Positions 20,960 to 32,588 of a stretch of 64,000 bases of DNA are shown in pieces. The stretch is from Ophiobolus disseminans (lineage: Eukaryota; Ascomycota; Dothideomycetes; Pleosporales; Phaeosphaeriaceae), in NCBI GenBank assembly GCA_010093685.1, contig MU006249.1, forward strand, positions 211,096-275,095, written 5' to 3'. The stretch's first letter is position 1. The number at the start of each line of letters is the position of its first letter. The notes under the pieces were generated by a model, which was not told the origin of the DNA, made no database searches, and was given only the letters and a program-made list of their open reading frames with translations. Both the position numbers and the translations under genes were made by a program.

Positions 20960-22234
20960 ATGGACCACATGACCCCCCTTCCCGACGAACTGCACCTCAT
21001 GATCCTCTCCTTCATTGACCCGCGCGACTGGCATGTCTCGAAATACGGCAATTATCGCCTCGTGGCTAAGAAGTATGCGCATGTGGGGGCGCAGGTTATG
21101 TTTGAAAGTTTCCAATTCAGGCCCACTGTGCGGGCGCTTGAGAGGATGGAGAATATTCTGGGCGTGGGGCTGGGCAAGTATTTCAAGATGCTGGATTATG
21201 AGGGGGAGGTTAGGGAGGAGGAGGGAGAGGAGGGACATGGGGAGGAGAATTATGGGGAGGATGGGGAGGAAGAAGATGTCGATGGGGAGGAAGAAGATGT
21301 CGATGGGGAGGAAGAAGATGTGGATGGGGAGAAAGAAATTGTGGATGGGGATGAAGAAATGGAAAACGTCTCCGACAACCAAGATGATGACAACGACAAC
21401 GACGACGAACCCCCTCCCCATCTTCTTCATCCCCCACCACCCCCCTCCCCCCTCCAAACCACCGTCTTCACCAAAGTCCTAACATCCTTCCACGCCGCCC
21501 AATCCCCAATAAACCACATCGGCGCCCAACAACTGCATCCCAGCGTCTTCCCCCTCCCCAGCACCTTCACCCTTTTCCTAGCCAACCTAACACAACTCGA
21601 CCTCTCCATCGACATCTCCACCGCGTACCCCATTCCTGGAATGGGTCTGCGCGCGCTAGTAGCCAGTATCCCTAGCTTGGAGGGCTTGCATCTACGATTC
21701 GCCAACGATCAGCGATGGCACGATACCGGGCGCGATCCGCCCGCGCTGAGGGATATTGTCCCTCTAGAGGACGGGGCGGGGTGGAAGAGGATGAAGAGTA
21801 TCTCCCTCACATACGTAACCACCACGGAAGCAGAACTCATCAAGCTCCTCACCGCGCTGCCGCACACACTCACGTGCTTCCACTTCGAGCACATCAAGCT
21901 CGTGCAAAACACCTTGTCGCAGTTGCAGCGTAGTTTCGAAACCGAAGCTCAGCAAAAGCGCTGGCAAAAGCCGGCTTGGCGCAGGATATTCGAACTCATT
22001 GAAAATATGGGCAGCTTGAGGCATGCTACGTTAACAAGCTTGAGGCGGTATACGCACGATCGGCGGAGTGATGGGGAAGGGGTGAGGCATGTGCAGATGC
22101 GGGATGGCAGGAGTGTGGAGGTTGTGACGGATTTGGGGGGGTGGTTGGACAGTGGTGAGGAGAGTGGGGGCGAGGATGAGGAGGATGATGTAGATGGGCA
22201 TGCTGGTCATGATGGTATTCTCCCGCCGGGGTAA
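20960..22234 (+). CDS. F-box protein with acidic repeat insert
   Basis: Single-exon, 424 residues. The N-terminal F-box reads MTPLPDELHLMILSFIDPRD and continues YGNYRLVAKKYAHVGAQVMF, suggesting an SCF ubiquitin-ligase substrate adaptor. Residues about 90-150 are an acidic low-complexity insert made of DGEEEDV units and ending in a DDNDNDDE tract, then a proline run. The C-terminal part holds leucine-rich, LRR-like segments (LTQLDLSIDIS, IPSLEGLHLRF, MKSISLTYVTTTEAELIKLL, TLTCFHFEHIKL). Substrate unknown. It shares its layout with the F-box genes at 22.9 and 32.6 kb, so it belongs to a dispersed fungal F-box family. Confidence 0.8.
   Translation: MDHMTPLPDELHLMILSFIDPRDWHVSKYGNYRLVAKKYAHVGAQVMFESFQFRPTVRALERMENILGVGLGKYFKMLDYEGEVREEEGEEGHGEENYGEDGEEEDVDGEEEDVDGEEEDVDGEKEIVDGDEEMENVSDNQDDDNDNDDEPPPHLLHPPPPPSPLQTTVFTKVLTSFHAAQSPINHIGAQQLHPSVFPLPSTFTLFLANLTQLDLSIDISTAYPIPGMGLRALVASIPSLEGLHLRFANDQRWHDTGRDPPALRDIVPLEDGAGWKRMKSISLTYVTTTEAELIKLLTALPHTLTCFHFEHIKLVQNTLSQLQRSFETEAQQKRWQKPAWRRIFELIENMGSLRHATLTSLRRYTHDRRSDGEGVRHVQMRDGRSVEVVTDLGGWLDSGEESGGEDEEDDVDGHAGHDGILPPG
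21260..21364 (+). repeat. 21-bp coding minisatellite
   Basis: Three near-perfect copies of a 21-bp unit (GATGGGGAGGAAGAAGATGTC; 21260-21280, 21281-21301, 21302-21322), followed by two degenerate copies. Each encodes DGEEEDV inside the F-box gene. The unit length keeps the frame, so copy-number change would only lengthen the acidic insert. Confidence 0.9.
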
Positions 22235-22899
22235 ATATGCATGGCATAGCAGGAAGATGGAGATTCGCATTTCCCCTCCTATCTCTACTACCTCGCACTT
22301 ATTTCCTTTCCAACCCATCATCCCCATGCCCGTCCTCTCTGAAGTAATACTCCAAGCCCCATTCCCTGCCTGCGCGATTAAACGTACCAGCATCGAGCAT
22401 TGAGGACATAAATCGCAGTACCTTTCGGACGATGCAATATGCATCGTCCCGGCCGCGTAATTCCTTGCTAAGAGTAAGAATAGGGTGGACTGATTTACAC
22501 CCAGCCTACATCCGTTGACATACCAGGACGTAGAGGTGCTGGGAAGATGCGTAGACTGATGTATGATATGCGCGTTGGGTAGTTTGGTGCTGGATAGTAC
22601 GGACGAAGGATAAGGATGCGGGGTTGTCAGTAGGGATATGTGTTTCCACGGTGGGGTGTGTATTGTTAGGGGATGATGGGAGGAATATGTTTGGTGGTGG
22701 ACTTATTTGTTGTTGAGAATTGCAGGGGGGGAACGGGGTGTGCGATCTGGATGAACGGATCTTTGCGTGTGTTGTGTGGGTTTTGCCGGTTGAGTGTAAT
22801 GAAGTGGTGTATAGGATTGCCGATGAACTGATGGACTTGGTACAAGAGCGCCATTCTCCTTGTGCATTTCTCCGTCGATGCGTTTCTATATACTCTCAC
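22235..22899. other. intergenic between convergent F-box loci
   Basis: About 660 bp with the 3' ends of two convergent genes and one palindrome (22427-22449). No gene is seen. Confidence 0.4.
22427..22449. repeat. 23-bp perfect palindrome
   Basis: GGACGATGCA and TGCATCGTCC are exact reverse complements around a 3-base loop (ATA), between two convergent genes. It could form a hairpin in either transcript's 3' end, but a function is not shown. Confidence 0.7.
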
Positions 22900-23887
22900 C
22901 TACCATTCGAACGGACTCTGTCCTCCATACACCAGATACTCCTGCATCCTCTTACACAGATCATCGTCCACACGTCCAACCGCGTCGTTAGGCTGGTCAT
23001 CCCAGAGATATCGTTCCGCCTTTTCATTCATCCCTCCCCCATTGTCGGGAGAGTCCCGCCACCAGTACAAACTCTTGAGCTCGGCTGCATCGAGTTGCAA
23101 CAAGGCACGCAGCCGCCGCAGCACGTTGCGCCAGGTTCCGCCTTGGCTTAGGTGGATGTGACGAAGGTGCAGGCTCTTCAGCGTCGATTTGTGCGCTGCA
23201 AGTACGCGCACCAGCTCGTCCTCCTTCGCCACGAGATCTTCTACTTTCAAGCTCGTCAGCGACAAGTTCTCGTGGAACGACAGCGGCAGCATTCCTTCCA
23301 GCTGCAGATCCAGTATCAGCACCGCGTATGTTTCGCCATCTGGCGGGACACTCAGATGCAGATGCTGCAGATTTCCAAAACTCAAAATGAAGGCACACAA
23401 CTGTCCCGACTCAAACACCGGTCGAGATAAGTCTTCCCCGCTCTCGTCCGCGTACACGGATATGCTCAGCCGCGTGAGCTGGCTCATCCGCGCCTCGCCG
23501 CCCGGGGACGCTGCGCGCCGGGATATGAAGCTGAAGTGCTGTGTGATATGGAACACGAGCTCTGTGATCATGCAGCCCGCGCCTAGAAAGTCCTGGACTA
23601 CGTCATCGCAGACGTCGATACCGAGCCGCTCAACCTCGTCACGTGGCGAGCTAGCCGTGCTATCAATTGGCGCCTCCTCTTCGTACACCAGTGCTCGAAG
23701 ATACCAATTGTACGCGGCGTGCTCCAGCAAATCATGCTTCCGTTCGAGCGCGAATGCACTGCATGTGAAGCTGAACGTGTGCACCAACGGCGGCCTGGCG
23801 TTGACTGGCGAGACAGAAATTGCGCACGTCTTCGGTCGGCAGGTATGAGGCAATCATGGACTGCAGTTCGTTTGGTAAATTGTCCAT
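22900..23887 (-). pseudogene. F-box gene with frameshift after the F-box
   Basis: From ATG 23887 the frame reads MDNLPNELQSMIASYLPTED, then VRNFCLASQRQAAVGAH, a good F-box. It then runs into a stop about 15 codons later. The continuation (HTFSFTCSAFALERKHDLLE and 280 further residues to 22900) is open in another frame. The switch lies at about 23776-23785 and no intron of workable length fits. The downstream part has LRR-like lines such as LQHLHLSVPPDG, LSLTSLKVEDLV, TLKSLHLRHIHLSQGGTW. A predictor may instead start at 23853 in the second frame and lose the F-box. The lesion is a 1-nt change, so the locus is young or the base is an assembly error. Confidence 0.7.
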
Positions 23888-24816
23888 GGTGTCGTATGAT
23901 TTGCATTTGTTGTTCCACGAGCCGCTTCATTGTGTTTGTTGATGTTTGCAACCGGCTCCGCATATAAGGCGGAACTCGGTGGCTACGTTCAAATATGACT
24001 AGGGAACGAGCAAGAAACCGTGGCTGATCATTTGCAAAGGATGCGCGAGTGATGTACGGATTGTTGTAGATTTTGGTCAGAGCTAGATGAAGGAAGTCGT
24101 CGCAAGTAGTTGCATGGCGGCTCCTGCTTAAAACATTGTTTCTGTCAGCCTGGCACCTTAGTTCACATGGTACACTGTGGACTGCATCTCCACGTGACTC
24201 TTAGTCACTGGCTTACTCAACGTGTTGTGTATATAATCGCTCTATGTAGCTCTCTCAATACAACAACCTTCTTCTCACTTTTGCCATGTCTCCAACATCC
24301 GACAGTTTCCCCACAACAAAGCCTGAGGCAGCGACACCACGTACACATTGTTTCATTCAGGTTTGAGAATCACCAGCTGCTTCTTCACGCATGTTCTTGC
24401 TGGTCCGATCCCACTACGACGATGCCAACGCACACTGATGAGTTTCCTTTCCAAGTTTGGAGAGTTCCTTGAATCGTTCATTCAAGAGGGCTATAGTCAC
24501 TAACATCGCGTAGCCCGGTCATGCCCGTTTATCGCGAGGTCACATCTGTTTAGGCTACTTCTTAACTCACAGACATGGGCAGTGCTGCAGACACTGCAGG
24601 TCGTCACATACGACAGAACATTGCAGGGATGTTCCAAAAAATGACGAGGATGTTCATTCGCTCTCTTCCTCGATAAAGAAGAACCCTGCCAATCCTTCGT
24701 ATGCTCTTGGAGGCTGTACCGGAGTCAATAAGTATGTTGGCGTTTTGACCCTCCTCCTGCTTTTATTTTTCTGGTTATCTTTTCGTCTTCAAACCTCAAA
24801 ATTCAAAACTCTTCGA
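23888..24816. other. intergenic around solo LTR
   Basis: Other than the LTR nothing is recognisable. An open frame from 24745 runs into the HET gene and contains a hydrophobic stretch (LLLLFFWLSF) before Met 24817, more likely 5' UTR than coding. Confidence 0.35.
24143..24304 (+). mobile_element. solo LTR, copy 2, with 5-bp target duplication
   Basis: A 162-bp element, TGTCAGCCTGG...CATCCGACA, flanked by perfect GTTTC repeats (24138-24142 and 24305-24309). It shares the TATA-like block GTGTATATAATCGCTC and CTCAATACAACAACCTTCTT with the copy at 12663-12825. No internal retrotransposon coding sequence is present, so the element left by LTR-LTR recombination. Confidence 0.87.
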
Positions 24817-27176
24817 ATGGAGAACCACGTCATCAAAGACTACTACGCGACTCTGCGCATCCCTCTCAATACCAAGTGCGTTCGACTGCTCCACGTGCAC
24901 GCTCCTATGGGCGCAGAAGGGCTGGATGAACCTCTGCGCTGCGATTTGAGCGTTTCGAATTTGGATGAAAAACCCCAGTATACCGCACTATCGTATGTTT
25001 GGGGCGTGATGGCGCCGATACCCGACACGGTTGTATGTGGTGGCGTCCTCCTGCCTGTTACCGCGAATGCGCTCTCAGCCTTGCGGAATCTGCGAACCAA
25101 ACTTGGTGGTTTCACCATCTGGATCGACGTTGTGTGTATTAATCAACTTGACGAATCGGAGAAAAGCCATCAGTTACCTTTGATGGGGGAGATATATGAC
25201 GGCGCGACGACATCATATTTCTGGCTTGGAGACAGCATGCCCCCACGCCAGAAAGCCATGAACTTCCTGTCTCAAACGGGCTTTGTCCAGTTCTACTTCA
25301 GGAACAGTTCTACAATGTGGGCCGGAGGGGTCAAGCCGAGGAAATTTGCTGCGATCCTGCATTATTTTCGGCACCTGTTGAGCTACGGGCACAACCCGAT
25401 ACCATATCAAACAACAGTTACAGCACCCCCTCATTCATGCTGAGCGAAGAGCCTAATTGACCATATAACAGAAGTCTTCAAGCCGCAAGGTCGTCTTCCC
25501 GACGTCAAAAGAGAAACTTCATTTAGCGACATCGACCATCTTCTGGACTGCGTCTGGGTCACACGAATCTGGACTTATCAAGAAGTTGCAATGGCTCGTA
25601 GTCCAGTTATCGTCTGCGGCCAATCGCACATTCCATGGAATCAGTCTTCATTGAGCATCATCTTTCTGGGCAGACTGTCGTAAAGTCAGCATTTGTATGC
25701 CTAGATCGAAGTCGTGACGAGCCGAGCGATCGTACAAGCTCGAATGAAGGGCAATGAGGCCGAACCACAGCATCTAAGGGATTACTATGGGTTTTGGATG
25801 TCTCTGATTCAGCTGGAGTCTCTGTTAGCATGGGTATTGATATGTCTTTTATGACTTTATTCCTGCTGTGCGCATTGCTAGCCGCGTCTGCGGAGCGCAG
25901 AGGAAATCACAACGTAACTACGATACGCAGCGTTGTAGGGATGCTCACTTCCGTCTTCCTGGTGTTTTTCGATTCCTCATAATGCGAATTGTACGCGGCC
26001 GGTTTCTGTGGCAGCATGGCAATGGACATGACATGAAGAGCGTGCTCAACATCGGGATCCACGATTCATTCTTCGACGCGCTTCGCACGCGCAAAGCTAC
26101 CGACCCAAGAGAAATGAGTTTTGGACTCCATTCTGTGTTACAACGTTGCCTACAAGGAAGTGCAGCCCTGTCGGAGATCACTTCTGGCGACACCGTCAAA
26201 TTCGGGTATGGGAAATTCTCGGTCTACTTCGATGCAACAAGCGAGTTCGTTGAGCCTACTGCTGCTTGCGGCAGTAAAGAGCTGTCCTAATGCTCCCTCA
26301 TGGGTTCCCGACTACTCGCACTCTTTGCAACTTTTCACTGCGACAGGCTGGAATGATTATAGTATCAAAAGCATCCAGAGGTCGTATTTCAAATTCGACG
26401 AAGGCGATAACGCCATTCTCACCGCCAAGGGTCTTCGCGTTGATCAGATCACGGCAATATTCGATTTTCGCTTCACACATGTCGCATACAAGAGCACAGA
26501 GGACCATGTACACCTCGAAAACTTAAGGTTACTCTTAAGATGGGGTTTATACTTTCCGGGAAGAAACCAAAATCTCCGCAAGCTGTTGCCCAGAATGCTA
26601 GATAGAGAGCTTCTCCGAGTCGCTCTCGATTCAATGAACCCGCCCGCTAGAGTTTCACATATCGAAGTCTATTTTAAGATACTGTGGTTCGCATATCCAA
26701 GGCAAGTCAGAGACCTGGCGTGGTCCACAGAAAGATTCAATAGGCTCGACACAGCGACTAGCTGAGCCTGGCGGGCCCTCCACGGGAACCAAAATCAACA
26801 TCTTTTGCAAGTCCACATCCAGATCATTAACGCCCTCGTATCAAACAGACTGATGCTCCTCGAGACAGCAAAGGGACGTAAAGGATGCTGCTTTGGAAAT
26901 GCAGAGAAAAACGACCTAGTCTATTTCCTTTCGGGCGTTGACTACCCTCTTCTGCTAAGGGAGGCCGAGAACACCTTGCGCATTGCGTTAATCGTGTATC
27001 TCTCTCCGGTGAAAGACAAGGCTTCCTGGATTTGTAGAGAGGAACTGGAAAAGCTGCAGGAACAAACACATCTCATGTCGGACGGAGAAATGCCTGATCC
27101 ATGGGACGAGCCACTCTATAAATCAGACCCGGAGAACAAGCTACAGATGCTTCTACCTAACGTTTTGATAAGCTAG
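24817..27176 (+). pseudogene. HET-domain (heterokaryon incompatibility) gene, several lesions
   Basis: The HET core is clear: CVRLLHVHAP near the start, YTALSYVWG, TIWIDVVCINQLDESEKSHQ and EIYDGATTSYFWLGD. After a frame change or unplaced intron near 25440 comes CVWVTRIWTYQEVAMARSP. Next are RTRKATDPREMSFGLHSVLQ (26090-26150), a frame change near 26240, and NAPSWVPDYS in the frame of 26121-26765. An in-frame TGA at 26763-26765 is followed in the same frame by more than 130 open codons up to 27176. At least three breaks make a functional product unlikely. In intact genes the HET domain triggers cell death when unlike mycelia fuse. Gene models here may instead chain short exons. Confidence 0.75.
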
Positions 27177-27702
27177 TTTGAAACGGAGGCGGGTTAGTAA
27201 CGATTGATGTTCACGAACGACCAGCACAAGAGGCGGTTTATCTAAGGTTCACCGCCTGCACCTCCAACCACTTTACACGAGGTTGGTTTGCTGAGCCGCA
27301 ATAGTACCTAGTCGCTTGTTGGTAACCAGCAGCCTGTCGAATTAGACAAGTTCATTCCGCCCTCAAGGATGCAGCAATAATTGTGCGCGGGTTGACCGTC
27401 CTAACGGACACAGGTGTCAACTATCAAGTCGCACCGACTTCTAGGGGCCGAAATCTCACTACAAAAGGCTACCCCAGCTTGATGAGGTCGTTTTTTCACG
27501 TATTGACAAATGTGCTATTGATGTAACTCGTGGGCCAATGCGTGGTTGCGGCGTCATATTTAGGCGTGCAGTCAGGCGCCCGCACGCGCCGTCCAACTGC
27601 GCCTCGATACAACATCCCTTCAACTGATGCATTAACCTCCACACTCCTGTCGCCATTCGAATATTGTCATCCTCCGTAGATCGCGCTCGTCATACAACTA
27701 TC
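27177..27702. other. intergenic / P450 promoter
   Basis: About 525 bp without a recognisable gene. It includes the likely promoter of the P450 gene. Confidence 0.4.
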
Positions 27703-29498
27703 ATGGTGCTGTCGAGTTTGTCCGTCACAATCGTAGTGCCGGTGATCTCAATAATTGTGTACGTGCTGGTTGTTGGGTACCGAAGGCGATCGCGAATCAA
27801 TGCGCTTCGCAAGCTGGGCGTGGTAAGTGTGCGGTCAGATAGAACTTCCATTATACTGCTAAACATCTTTCAGGCAATGCCAGCTGGCTGGAGTTGGTGG
27901 TTTGGCCACCTCCGCGTACTCGACGAAAAACTTAAAAAGCTTCCCCCCGACGCAAATGTTTATATGGCCATGCACGATATAGTTCCCGACCACGCAGACA
28001 GCGAAGTCTTCCTAATGGACTACTGGCCGGTGGCTGAGCCCATGCTCATGATATTCGGTATTGAGCTGTCCCATCAGACGTCGACCAAATACGACCTACC
28101 CAAACCAAGCAACCAAGAGCATTCTTTCTCGCCAATTATTGGAGGGTCGAGTCTTATCACAATGAATGGTGAGCAGTGGAAGTTCTGGAGATCGCTGCTC
28201 AACCCAGGGTTTAGCGCGTCACATATGCTTAGTCTCATACCAAATATCGTTGACGCGGTGGACGTGTTCTGTGAGCTGTTGGAGCAGAACGCGAACAAGG
28301 GATTGTTCTCGTTAGACGATATGACTACAAGGTTAGCTATGGATGTCATAACAAGAACAACTCTGTAAGTATGGCATGAGTGGTGTTGATGGTATGAACT
28401 AATTGCCCCTGCAGCGACACCGATCTTGACAACCAACGGAATGAGCACAAGTTTGCCCATGCGCTGAACACAATCCTCAACTGGCACTCATTCTGGGATC
28501 CTCGCATACTGCTCAATCCTCTTCGGGTACCAGTACAGTGGTACTATGGACGTATTATGAGTTCGTTCATCCGCGGGGAATTGTCAAAGCGGTTTGTAGA
28601 GATGAAGAGAAGCAAGGCTACAATCAACGACAGTGCAGCCAGCACCAAAAAGGCCAAATCAGTCATCGCTCTAGCTCTCGAGGAGTACATTACCCGCAAG
28701 CAAGAGCACGACAAGACGCCGCTCGAGAACATACATCTCGATGAGAACTTTGCGCGCATAGCGGCCAACCAAATCCGTCTCTTCATCTTCGCTGGAAACG
28801 ACACTACCGCCACTGCTATTGGATACACCTACCACATGCTCTCCCAGCACCCCACTGTCCTTGCAAAGGTACGATCCGAACACGATACCATATTCGGATC
28901 CGACACGGACCCTGGTGCTCTGCTCCGTCAACAGCCCGCTCTGATCAACCAGTGCCGCTACACCCTTGCCGTCATCAAAGAAACCCTGCGTCTCTACCCA
29001 CCCGCATCATCCATACGCGATGGTCTTCCTGGCGTATCCTTCGTCGACAGAAAAGGCACCAGCATCCCTACTGAACATCTCAGCGCCACCATCATGCACA
29101 ACTACGTCCACGTCAATCCACGCCTTTGGCATCGCCCCCTCGAGTTCTTGCCAGATCGCTGGCTAGTCAATGCAGACCACAAATTGTACCCGCCTCCCGG
29201 TGCCTTCCGACCGTTTGAACACGGTCCTAGGAATTGTATCGGGCAGACGCTGGTGTTGAATGAGATTCGGGTGGCGTTGATCATGACGGCCAGGAGATTC
29301 TATCTGCAGCCCGCGTACGAGGAATTCGATGCGCTTGAGAGAGCTAAGGAGGGCGTATGGATGGAATTGATGAGGAAGGTGGGTATCAAGGGGAAGGAGT
29401 GTAAGGTGGTGCTTGGTGAGAGGGCGTATCAGACGTCTAGGTCGGGTGCGCATCCTGCGGATGGGTATCCTTGTCGTGTGAGTCTTGTTGGAAAATGA
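27703..29498 (+). CDS. cytochrome P450 monooxygenase
   Basis: Membrane-anchored haem monooxygenase of the endoplasmic reticulum. Exons 27703-27822, 27874-28364 and 28415-29498 with 51- and 50-bp introns; 1695 nt, 564 residues. An N-terminal anchor (LSVTIVVPVISIIVYVLVVGY) is followed by basic RRRSR. The I-helix oxygen motif is FIFAGNDTTATAIG, the ExxR motif is KETLRLYPPAS, the PERF-like motif is FLPDRWL, and the haem loop is FRPFEHGPRNCIGQ with the Cys ligand. All key residues are present. The general shape recalls fungal secondary-metabolism P450s such as the CYP62/StcB type, but the family number is a guess. It sits between two broken HET loci and no biosynthetic partner is visible next to it. 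Confidence 0.93.
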
Positions 29499-29775
29499 AG
29501 AGGTCATCTCCGATTGCAACACGCTGGGTTACAACCAGATCATTTGATTCTGGGCGAGATGCTTGTACCCCAAGTAGCTAAACTAGATGGTTCGAAGGTG
29601 ACCTCATTACTTCAATGAGCATTCTCGGACCTCGTGTCATGGTTTTTAAACGTAGTAATAGTCAGGACCTGATGACCAGCTTCGCTTGTCGCATGTTCTT
29701 GGCCATCATTCGCCATGCCAAGTTCTCCATTCGAGCCGCATTAGGCATCGTCGATTTTGCTCTAGCGTAAAGCAA

Positions 29776-30926
29776 TCAGAGTTGTATTCCAAACGGATCT
29801 TTCTTTTGTGACTCTGCCGCCCAAACCGATGGCGGGATATCCTCCGCATCGTTTTGGAATACTGGGAAAATCGCCGCGTCAAGAACCTGTAAAGTATTTA
29901 CCTGTTTCTCGGGCACGGCCTTGGCCCCCTTCGCTGGATTCCTCTCAGGTGAGTCTTCACGATCACGCTTTCGGGCGCTTGGCACCCCTGGCATCGCGGC
30001 ATTTACCAGAGATTTTGGATACTCCGAAACACCCGGCGGTGCTTTGTTCTCGGCCATTTTTCCTAATCTATTCCAGGGATCTTTCCACAGCCTATTCTCG
30101 GCCTCTTTTTCACCTTGATAAGATCCGTCAATCTCTTTCCTCAGTCTGTTCAGGGCTCTGTGGCCGCCCTCGCCATAAAGAAGCGGCATGTGGATATCAA
30201 AAAGTCCCATAAGAGAGTAGGCTTGGTCTTCTTCCCGTTCCGTGTTGCGTCCCTTCATCCACGAGAGTCGCTCGTCTATGCTCACTTCGGACAATGGGGC
30301 TCCTTGAAGGACCTCGCTGGTGATGCCTGTAACTTCTTGTATACACCTCATGAGTGCTGTTCGATCGCCGAGATAAGTTTCATTGCGACCATAGAACTTG
30401 ATGGTTTGCGGGGCAAGGAGTTCTTGGAGTGTCTGCGAAGTGCGCAAGCAAAGTTAGTATTTGACTACCGCTTCTCGCACATACACTAGCTTACCCATCC
30501 ACGAGTGAACCACCTAGACCTCTTGAAGCTGGCCCGTATCTCTTCCTCATAGGAACAGTCAACAGACCATGATTTCTGGTCTCCTAAACAGTCAGGCATC
30601 CACACCACGCAGACGGTGGCATCACGATACCATCGAAACATAGAGTTGATGGCCTCCGATAGCTCAGCGCTACTTTATTTATCGATACAACATGTATCCA
30701 CCCAAATGTACTCAAGATCATGCTCTTGAGCTCGCATTGCACAGAAATAAAGTTTTTGGTAGCCTACTTTGTCTCGACCTCGCCCTTTGTTCACATCCTT
30801 AAATGTGACTTCCTTTTCGTCCTGGCCCCATGTGTGCGATAGGATCAAATAGGGTGGAATATCGTTGCCTACCCGCTCGACGAGGCTGAAGGTAATGTCC
30901 GCCGAGTTCAGTCGCAGCAGTCGCAT
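29776..30926 (-). pseudogene. HET-domain gene broken by one in-frame TAA
   Basis: Starts MRLLRLNSADITFSLVE and continues PPYLILSHTWGQDEKEVTFKD, then HDLEYIWVDTCCIDK, the canonical HET boxes. TAA at 30675-30677 follows CCIDK at once; the same frame then continues SSAELSEAINSMFRWYRDA, exactly as in intact HET proteins. A clean 62-bp intron (30433-30494) links RASFKRSRWFTRGW to TLQELLAPQTIKFYG. The second exon holds GDRTALMRCIQEVTGI, RNTEREEDQAYSLMGLF and MPLLYGEGGHRALNRLR. Without the stop it would be 362 residues. A single nonsense change has inactivated it, or a base is miscalled; CAA to TAA would do it. Confidence 0.8.
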
Positions 30927-31413
30927 CGAGAGCGATAGCGATTTCGAAATATATTAGTGATGAAATGCTACGCCAAATTTAGCTAGCACCGTAGCGCTGT
31001 GAAATGTTGATGAGCTGCAGTGTGTGCGGGCCAGGCGGTGTCGTATGAAAACCTCGCGGCCGCATTGCCGGAGGTGCATGGTGACTGAGTCCTCGGTCAC
31101 GTGTCTGCCAGCTCGAACCTCCAGGGCTCTAGGTTTGTGCGTTGGACAATTCCTTCGGTTTCGGCTTCACATCAAGGGCCGGCGCATGACATCTCAGAGA
31201 AATCGACGTTTAGACCGTGGCTGTTACTTAGAGACGTCGGGCCACTGCTACCCCACTTGAACAGCCGCCCACGATTCCGCCGTTCCCCACTCGATCCCGA
31301 CATCGCCTTGCGCTTTGCCGGTAAAACGCATATCCCCCACAACATCAAAACATCGATACACATACTACGAGATACGCAGCACACCACACTGAAGCAAACA
31401 TTACACCTGCATC
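30927..31413. other. divergent intergenic region
   Basis: About 490 bp between the HET locus and the FAH-type gene, which are transcribed away from each other. No other gene is seen. Confidence 0.4.
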
Positions 31414-32360
31414 ATGGCGCCAAATTGGGATCGCCTCATACGCTTTATCGCAACGGACGGCCGCGAACTGCGAGGAGAGCCAGTCTTACCGTCTCCAGAC
31501 TTTGACGTCGGAACTACAACCGAAGAGACCGGGCTGAAAGCCAAAGTCATACAAGTCGCCAATGACGACGTCTTCGATCCTTCTACTAATGTCACAGATG
31601 AAGAAGTCACAGTCAAGAAACTCCTTGGTCCCGTGACTACCGACGAAGTACCCATTATCCGGTGCATCGGCCTGAACTTCATCAAACATAGTAAGCTAGT
31701 TCGCAACCCTTTCTAAGCGCTTGCCAACTCAGGTTCACTGCAGTCCAAGAAGGTGGTCGCACGCTGCCACCCTTCCCATCAACGTTCATCAAAGCCAACA
31801 CCTGCCTCAACGACCATGGTGCAGCCATCGTCATTCCCAAAATCGCCCAAGACAACCAAGCAGACTACGAAGGCGAACTTTGTTTCATCATCTCCAAGGA
31901 TGCGAAGAACGTGGACGAGAAAAATGCGTTCGACTATATCGGCGGATACATGTCCGGCAACGACGTGTCCTCAAGAAAACTGCAGCGCGACCCAAACCTC
32001 GCGGGAACAGTACCACAGTGGAACTTCAGCAAGGGCTTCGATACATACGCGCCTCTTGGCCCACAGATGGTGTCGACAAAGATCATCCCGGATCCAAGCA
32101 AGCTGCAATTGAAGACGATCGTAAACGGCGACTTGAGGCAGAACTCTGGAATTGATGACCTGTGTTTCAAGATCCCGACTCTGATCTCATACTGCAGCCA
32201 GGGCACCACGCTGAAGAAGGGCACGGTTGTCATGACGGGCACGTGTGCGGGTGTGGGGTATGCGATGAAGACACCACAGTTCTTGAAGCCGGGTGATGTG
32301 GTGGAGGTGAACATCAGTCCAAGTGTCGGAACGTTAAGGAACACAGTTGAGTATGCTTAG
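31414..32360 (+). CDS. fumarylacetoacetate hydrolase-family protein
   Basis: FAH-superfamily hydrolase, decarboxylase or isomerase acting on 2,4-diketo or acylpyruvate substrates. Exons 31414-31690 and 31744-32360 around a 53-bp intron; 894 nt, 297 residues. Motifs: IIRCIGLNFIKHIQEGGRTL at the splice, PSTFIKANTCLNDHGAAIV, DYEGELCFIISKD (the ExE metal ligands), YIGGYMSGNDVSSRKLQ, GFDTYAPLGP, GTVVMTGTCAGVGY and FLKPGDVVEV. All expected blocks are present in the right order. The exact substrate cannot be told; it may work in catabolism of aromatic or tyrosine-derived compounds. Confidence 0.93.
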
Positions 32361-32588
32361 GGCTATTACTTACTATTCTAAGATATAATATACATGACTA
32401 TTTTCATTATTCTCACAGTCTTGGCTCGTAGGGCATGCATGAAGCCTGATTGGTGTTGCATATCTCATATGCGCGCTAATGTTTGCAGAGCTCCGAACAT
32501 CGCCACTCAGTCATACCCACTTCGCATAGCACAACCCTCCAAAGTCTATGAACCACCTCGCTTTCGGTTGCACACATCAGCCAGTAAA

